DNA from: Streptomyces lincolnensis | Lineage (GTDB): Bacteria > Actinomycetota > Actinomycetes > Streptomycetales > Streptomycetaceae | Assembly (NCBI RefSeq): GCF_001685355.1 | Contig: NZ_CP016438.1 | Coordinates: forward strand, 10,230,001 to 10,294,000 | Direction of reading: 5' to 3' | DNA: 64,000 nucleotides | In this document: piece by piece, positions 59,388 to 64,000 of the stretch | Numbering within the stretch: position 1 is the first letter of the stretch | Layout: every line of letters begins with the position of its first letter | The notes under the pieces: model-generated | Databases searched by the model: none | What the model saw: the letters and a program-made list of their open reading frames with translations, nothing else | What the model was told of the DNA's origin: nothing | Program-made: the position numbers and the translations under genes

Positions 59388-60189
59388 GTGCGTGCTGATC
59401 TTGTTCCAGACGACCTGTGGGAGCGGGTAGTCCCGCTGCTGCCGCCCGCTCCCGAACAGCGCCGCCGCTACCCCGGGCGGCTGGGTGTCTGCGACTGAGT
59501 GGCCCTCGTCGGCGTCATGTACGTGCTGCGGACCGGTGTTGCATGGCGTGATGTCCCCGCCGAGACGGTGGGCTGCTCCGGTGTGACGGCCTGGCGCCGG
59601 TTGCGGGACTGGACCGAGGCCGGCGTCTGGCCACGCCTGCAGGCCGCCCTGCTGAGCGAGCTGCGCCGCGCCAGCCTGTTGGACCTGGACGACTGCGCCG
59701 TGGACGGCTCGCACATCAGGGCCCTCAAAGGGGGGATCACGTCGGTCCCCCGCCCGTCGACCGGGCCCGCCTCGGCTCCAAGCACCACCTGGTCGTCGAC
59801 CGCCACGGAACCCCGCTCGCCGTCACGCTCACCGGCGGAAATCGCCATGACGTCACCCAGCTCCTGCCGCTACTCGACGCCGTCCCGCCGATCCAGGGTC
59901 TGTGGGGATGTCCCCGCCGCAAGCCCCGGCGCCTGTACGCCGACCGGGGCTACGACTTCGACAAGTACCGCCGCCTGCTGTGGAAGCGCGGCATCAAACC
60001 CGTGATTGCCCGACGCGGCGTCGCCCACGGCTCCGGACTGGGCAGGGTGCGCTGGGCGGTCGAGCGCGCCTCGCCTGGCTGCACCAGTTCAAACGGCTCC
60101 GCACCCGCTACGAACGACGAGCCGATCTCCGTCAGGGCCTGCTCGAACTGGCCTGCAGTCTCATATGCCTGCGCCGCCTGCGAACCTGA
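59388..60189 (+). pseudogene. IS5-family transposase, inactivated
   Basis: From GTG 59388 the frame gives LVPDDLWERVVPLLPPAPEQ then RRRYPGRLGVCD and a TGA where an Arg codon is expected, followed by [20 protein letters not shown]. At the A3G6 run near 59727 a -1 shift is needed to read DHVGPSPVDRARLGSKHHLV (possibly programmed, as in this group). A one-base loss near 60069 separates VRWAVERA from AWLHQFKRLRTRYERRADLR. So one nonsense and one true frameshift disable it. Confidence 0.8.
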
Positions 60190-60194
60190 AGCGA

Positions 60195-60596
60195 TCAGCT
60201 GGCTACGTTGAACCACCCCGGCCGCACCTCGTCCAGAAGCGGTTGCAGAGACCGCACCGCGGACCGCAGGTTCTGATCCGTGACGTCAAGAGGCTCCGGC
60301 AGGCTCAGCCCATACCAGCGCAGCCGCCAGAGGTCGAAGACTTCGCTCCCATCGGCTGCGAAGTCCACATCGACGACAGTGCCGTTGTCGCTAACGAAGC
60401 GGCACCCCGCCCCATGGACCTTGTAGGAGTAGGTGCCGATGTGCCCACTCCGGCTGATCCGGCGCGAACGGGCCAGGCCGAGGACATCTGCCAGCCGCTC
60501 GAGCGAGGGGATCGCCACCCTCATGGCCTCGTCAATCGCGTTCAGAGCGCGGACGTAACCAAGCACGAGGTCTCGCGCAGCCCCAACCCGTTCCAT
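60195..60596 (-). CDS. Unknown protein, passenger inside the IS5 element (DUF6896-like)
   Basis: 133 residues. It reads ALNAIDEAMRVAIPSLERLA, then GTYSYKVHGAGCRFVSDNGT and VVDVDFAADGSEVFDLWRLR. The mixed alpha-beta pattern with a GTYSYKVHGxGC motif resembles small DUF6896-type proteins of actinomycetes, sometimes found with toxins. It ends five bases from the transposase stop and lies inside the element ends, so it has moved with it at least once. The ATG at 60596 has no strong ribosome site. Confidence 0.6.
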   Translation of the reverse strand: MERVGAARDLVLGYVRALNAIDEAMRVAIPSLERLADVLGLARSRRISRSGHIGTYSYKVHGAGCRFVSDNGTVVDVDFAADGSEVFDLWRLRWYGLSLPEPLDVTDQNLRSAVRSLQPLLDEVRPGWFNVAS

Positions 60597-60681
60597 ACGG
60601 CGTCATCCCCCCTGAGCCGACGGCTGAAGGGATTGTTCCATGGAGCCGCCAGCGTCTCCGCAGGACGGCATTCTGAAACGA

Positions 60682-61299
60682 CTAAGCAGGGTGGGGGAGT
60701 GAGTTGAGGCCGTCGATCGCGATGTCGGTGGCTCTTTGGACGGCTTGGTAGGTCTGCTCCGGCCGGTCGCCCCGTTTTTGGCATGCGGCGACGACGACCT
60801 TGATCGCCCCGACCAGCGAGCCCACCGCTGCGGCGGCCTCGACGAGGTCCAGCTCGGGGCAAGCGAGGTGGAGCGCGTCGGTCAGCTGTAGCTGGATGTC
60901 GAACAGCAGGTGCAGTTCGCGTGCCTGGAGTGCCGGGACCGACGCGATCAGCCGGGTCCTGGCCGGGCCGACCTTCCGCGCCAGCTCCGAGTCCGTGTCC
61001 GCGAAAACACTCTGGTCGATGACGCGCCGCAGCAGGTCGGCCACCGGTTCGCCGGGCTGCCGTTCTGCGATGATCTCGACCGCGCGCTCCAGCCGCGACC
61101 TGTCGTCGAAGAAGACGATGTCGTCCTTGCTGTCGAAGTAGCTGAAGAAGGTCCGTGTCGCGATGTCTGCGGTGGCCGCGATCTCCGCCACGGTTGTCTG
61201 GTCGTAACCCTTCTCGGCGAACAATCGCAGGGCGCCTTCGATGAGCGCTTGTCTCGTGCGCATCTTCTTCCGCTGGCGCAGCCCTGGGTCGCTGGTCAC
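60682..61299 (-). CDS. TetR-family transcriptional regulator
   Basis: 205 residues. N-terminal HTH: RQKMRTRQALIEGALRLFAE-like (read RQRKKMRTRQALIEGALRLF) then YDQTTVAEIAATADIATRTF FSYFDSKDDI, typical TetR helices 1-4. The ligand domain (about 60-205) is helical. Divergent from the P450 gene, with a shared 105-bp region containing repeated TTTTGCATT; likely its repressor. Its stop lies on the edge of the IS5 right end. Confidence 0.9.
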   Translation of the reverse strand: MTSDPGLRQRKKMRTRQALIEGALRLFAEKGYDQTTVAEIAATADIATRTFFSYFDSKDDIVFFDDRSRLERAVEIIAERQPGEPVADLLRRVIDQSVFADTDSELARKVGPARTRLIASVPALQARELHLLFDIQLQLTDALHLACPELDLVEAAAAVGSLVGAIKVVVAACQKRGDRPEQTYQAVQRATDIAIDGLNSLPHPA

Positions 61300-61333
61300 G
61301 ACAGCACCTTACCGCTTACCGCATGCGATGTAA

Positions 61334-61373
61334 TTTTGCATTCATTGACGTTTTGCATTGAGTGCTGTTTTAT
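61334..61373 (+). promoter_or_regulatory. Promoter and TetR operator of the P450 gene
   Basis: TTGACG (61345-61350), exactly 17 bp, then TTTTAT (61368-61373), 31 bp before the ATG. Two direct TTTTGCATT repeats at 61334-61342 and 61351-61359 (period 17) cover the -35 and spacer, as expected for a repressor site. Confidence 0.7.
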
Positions 61374-61404
61374 CGGAGGATCTGTACCGACCGAGGAGCG
61401 GCCG

Positions 61405-62586
61405 ATGGAGAGCACGTCCCCGCCAGGAGTCATGCCCACGGCCCGTCAGAACCCGTTCGATCCCCCTGAGGAACTGCGCCGCCGGCAAAGGCTCGGCCCA
61501 ATCCATCGGATGACCTACGCCGACGGTGATCAGGGGTGGCTGGTGACCGGCTTCGCCGCAGCGCGGGCGACTCTGACAGATCCCCGCTTCAGTGTCCGCC
61601 CTGACCGCATGCGCTCACCGACTGCCCAGCCGGCAACGGCGCCCGCGCCGCCGGGATTCTTCCTCCGCACGGACCCGCCCGAGCACGACCACTATCGGCG
61701 GTTGCTCACCGGTCACTTCACGGTGCGCCGGATGAAGCTCCTCGAACCGGAGATCGAAGCGATCGTCAATGACCACTTGAACGCGATGGAGCTCGCCGGG
61801 GGCCCGGCCGACTTGCTCAAGACCTTCGCACTGCCGTTCCCGTCACAAGTGATCGGCGAACTGCTCGGGGTGCCCTACTCCGACAGGCAGGGGTTCCAGC
61901 GGAACGCCGCCACGCTCTTGAACGCCGACCTCACACCGGAACCCCGGCAAGCGGCGGTGAGGGAACTCATGGCATATCTACGGGACCTGCTGCGCCACAA
62001 GCGTTCCCGGCCGGAGGAGGATGTGCTCAGCGGGCTCGCTGCGCACGAGGGACTTGCTGCGGATGAGAAGGCCGGACTGGCGCTCCTGCTTCTGATCGCT
62101 GGGCATGAGACGACGGCGAACCTGCTGGCGCTGGGCACTTTCGCTCTGCTGGCCAACCCCGCACAGTTGGCCGAGGTCCGCGACCAGGAGGAAGGCGCCC
62201 CTGCAGTGGTCGAGGAGCTGCTGCGTTACCTCACGATCATCCCTCACGTGGTCCGCGTCGCGCGCGAGGACACCGAGCTCCACGGCTGCCCGATCAAGGC
62301 CGGCGAGTCCGTCACCGTCGCACTGTCCGCGGCGAACCGGGACGCTGACCATTTCACCGACCCGGACGCGCTTGATCTCACCCGCTCCACGGCCGGACAC
62401 CTCGCGTTCGGTCACGGCCTCCACCGGTGCCTCGGGCAGCGACTGGCCCGCGCCGAAATACGCATCGCCCTGCCCGCACTGCTGCGCCGCTTCCCGGCAC
62501 TACGTCTCACTGTCGCACCCGAGGAAGTGCCGCTGCGGTCGGCCATGACGGTCTACGGCGTGCGCGAACTTCCGGTCACCTGGTAG
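61405..62586 (+). CDS. Cytochrome P450
   Basis: 393 residues, bacterial class I type. Oxygen-binding helix AGHETT (232-237), ExxR Glu271-Arg274, and heme-binding FGHGLHRCLG with Cys342. Also the N-terminal FFLRTDPPEHDHYRRLLTGH. Soluble; needs ferredoxin partners that are not encoded nearby. Substrate unknown; typical of secondary-metabolite tailoring or xenobiotic hydroxylation. Regulated by the divergent TetR. Longer frame upstream crosses the promoter, so ATG 61405 is used. Confidence 0.9.
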   Translation: MESTSPPGVMPTARQNPFDPPEELRRRQRLGPIHRMTYADGDQGWLVTGFAAARATLTDPRFSVRPDRMRSPTAQPATAPAPPGFFLRTDPPEHDHYRRLLTGHFTVRRMKLLEPEIEAIVNDHLNAMELAGGPADLLKTFALPFPSQVIGELLGVPYSDRQGFQRNAATLLNADLTPEPRQAAVRELMAYLRDLLRHKRSRPEEDVLSGLAAHEGLAADEKAGLALLLLIAGHETTANLLALGTFALLANPAQLAEVRDQEEGAPAVVEELLRYLTIIPHVVRVAREDTELHGCPIKAGESVTVALSAANRDADHFTDPDALDLTRSTAGHLAFGHGLHRCLGQRLARAEIRIALPALLRRFPALRLTVAPEEVPLRSAMTVYGVRELPVTW

Positions 62587-62879
62587 GCAGATCAAGGTCG
62601 AGAAGAACGACGCGTGCTCGGCGACTTGCAGCGCGACGCCTGTGAGTTTGAGCAACGCCCCTTCACTGCCGGCTCCCCACCGCCATCCGGCCCTTCAAGC
62701 ACCGTCGGTATCACCGCCCCCAGACACCTCCCCGACCAACGCGTCCAGCGGATACCCGCATCGGACCACGATCGTCTGATCACACTCACCCAGGCACACA
62801 GCATGGATCAGTTGCGGGCCTCCGGTGTTGTCACTTCTCATCGACATTTCCGACCCGAGTGATCGCTGAGTGCTTCCGG

Positions 62880-63280
62880 ATACCGCCATGGTCGGCTACC
62901 GGGTCCGCTGCACACTCGCCACCAAGCTGGTCAACGAGCTGGTCGAGGCCGCGGACGAGAAGGTGCTGGCCAAGACCATCGCTCGCTACGGCCGCGCGGA
63001 CATCCTCGCGATCGATGAGCTCGGCTACATGGAACTGGACCGCCGCGGGGCGGAGTTGCTGTTCCAGGTGCTGACCGAGCGGGAGGAGAAGAACAGCGTC
63101 GCCATCGCCTCTAACGAGCCGTTTGGAGGGTGGACGAAGACCTTCACTGATCCGCGGCTCTGCGCAGCCATCGTGGACCGGCTCACCTTCGGCGGCGACA
63201 TCATCGAGACCGGCACCGAGTCCTACCGCCTCGCCACCACCCGGGCACGAGCGGCTGAGAAGGACGCCGCCACCAGCTGA
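62880..63280 (+). pseudogene. IS21 istB C-terminal half
   Basis: Open frame: GYRVRCTLATKLVNELVEAA, RYGRADILAIDELGYMELDR (Walker B) and REEKNSVAIASNEPFGGWTK, ending RAAEKDAATS. The Walker A segment is missing. Near 62695-62880 another coding-like minus frame reads LIHAVCLGECDQTIVVRCGY; otherwise 62587-62879 shows nothing. Confidence 0.75.
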
Positions 63281-63441
63281 CCTTTCTTGGTCCTCGCTCG
63301 ATAGGTGCCGCATTTGCCGGCCCTTAGGGTCGGCGTGTCCGCTGCAGCCGCGGAGCCGGAATATCCAGGAGCGTCGGGCACTGCGGCCCGGATAGCATCC
63401 GCAGTCGCACTTCCCCCGCACACCGACCAAGGAACCCGCCC

Positions 63442-64000
63442 ATGCCGCATCGTCCGACCGTTTCAATCGCGGAGTTCTCCGTCTCCGACCGTGAAGCCGG
63501 ACCCTACGGAATCACTGCCGGACCAGACGCTGCGGTGTGGTTCACCATGGTCCACCACGGCCGGATCGGCCGGGTCACACCCGGCGGCGACACCACCTCC
63601 TACCAACTCGAACCGGCGTCCAGCGGACCGTCGATCATCACAGCAGGGCCCGACGACGCGCTGTGGTTCACCGAGTTCCGCAGCCACCGGATCGGCCGCA
63701 TCACCACGGACGGACACGTCGCCTCGTTCCCGCTGCCGACGCCCAATGCCGGGCCGTTCGGGATCACTACGGGCCCCGATGACGCACTCTGGTTCACTGA
63801 AGCCAACACCGACCGCATCGGCCGCATCACGCCCGACGGTCACGTCACCGAGTTCCCTCTCCCGCTCTCGGGAGCCTTCCCGTCAGCTATCGCCACCGGC
63901 CCGGACGACCGGCTGTGGTTCACGATGAACCAGGCGAACGCGATCGGTGCCATCGGACGCGCCGGCAACGTCACCATCCACCCGTTACCCACACCGGACA
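63442..64000 (+). CDS. vgb: Virginiamycin B lyase-like protein (C-terminus outside window)
   Basis: 186 residues visible of a beta-propeller that is normally about 290-300. ATG preceded by AAGGA. Four repeats of the Vgb blade: AGPYGITAGPDAAVWFTMVH, GPDDALWFTEFRSHRIGRIT, GPDDALWFTEANTDRIGRIT and GPDDRLWFTMNQANAIG, each with G-P-D-x-x-L-W-F-T-E and R-I-G-R-I-T. Vgb linearises streptogramin B antibiotics by a metal-dependent elimination; the catalytic His/Glu residues lie in the missing part. Other Vgb-fold proteins have unknown function, so resistance is an inference. Confidence 0.8.
   Translation, partial: MPHRPTVSIAEFSVSDREAGPYGITAGPDAAVWFTMVHHGRIGRVTPGGDTTSYQLEPASSGPSIITAGPDDALWFTEFRSHRIGRITTDGHVASFPLPTPNAGPFGITTGPDDALWFTEANTDRIGRITPDGHVTEFPLPLSGAFPSAIATGPDDRLWFTMNQANAIGAIGRAGNVTIHPLPTPD

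Larger units (their letters stand above)
59324..60680. mobile_element. IS5-family element with a passenger gene (degenerate)
   Basis: Short inverted ends CGTTTCAGAA at 59324-59333 and its complement at 60671-60680 bracket a dead transposase and a second gene in opposite orientation. The target duplication is not certain (TAA near both sides). The right end overlaps the stop of the TetR gene. Confidence 0.6.

Noticed and set aside
1..64000. CRISPR arrays, rRNA or tRNA genes
   Set aside because: No regularly spaced repeats with spacers, no rRNA-like segments and no cloverleaf candidates were found by eye.

Overview
The window is high-GC DNA with strong third-position G/C bias, GTG starts, ATGA/GTGA gene overlaps and many families typical of Streptomyces (SWIM/DUF6493-type pair, DUF5302-type small protein, CGNR and WYL regulators, virginiamycin B lyase, I36 inhibitor). 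It reads as an accessory region of a Streptomyces chromosome, probably an arm: short metabolic or regulatory gene pairs alternate with decayed insertion sequences, and no ribosomal, tRNA or core housekeeping genes are seen.

Layout. 1-6902 (minus): four overlapping genes forming a vWA-MoxR-type conflict system: alpha/beta hydrolase, caspase-like protease with a VMAP-C-like tail, MoxR AAA+ ATPase, and a vWA/P-loop/trypsin fusion that runs off the left edge. 7000-9300: an IS630 element with terminal repeats, a TA duplication and a GNAT passenger gene, inserted into a dead IS5-family transposase. 9.3-16 kb: lipoprotein, divergent MFS/CGNR pair, NmrA-like oxidoreductase, IS21 remnant, Cys-rich protein, divergent MerR/SDR pair. 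16.7-21.6 kb: two tandem membrane-anchored paralogues, GNAT, IS630 remnant, divergent WYL/VOC pair. 22-28.3 kb: secreted peptidoglycan-binding protein, SWIM and DUF6493-type genes, DUF5302-type protein. 28.5-32.3 kb: a graveyard (DHA2 transporter, XdhC, IS21 remnants) around an intact dienelactone hydrolase.

32.4-45.5 kb: SMI1/KNR4 protein, small kinase, sigma-factor operon, secreted protein, membrane protein plus glycosidase-like partner, VOC gene with an orphaned palindromic operator, A24 prepilin peptidase, alpha/beta hydrolase, Eis-like acetyltransferase. 45.6-47.4 kb: more remnants around a 205-bp tandem duplication. Each copy encodes a 38-residue secreted peptide ending in a Cys-Cys motif, with mostly synonymous divergence between copies. 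This is the strongest candidate for an undescribed product. 47.7-52.6 kb: ArsR-type regulator, nitrilase-fold protein lacking the catalytic Cys, intact ISAzo13-type element inserted at the end of an IS5 remnant.

53-64 kb: response regulator with a sensor kinase interrupted by an amber codon, divergent Tat-exported hydrolase, an I36 inhibitor/lipoprotein operon behind a perfect 34-bp palindrome, a dead IS5 element with a second passenger gene, a divergent TetR/P450 pair with a clear promoter, an IS21 istB remnant, and the start of a virginiamycin B lyase gene cut by the right edge.

Coordinates of intact genes come from start/stop codons and overlaps read directly; pseudogene limits are approximate. 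Family names come from recognised motifs, not database searches.
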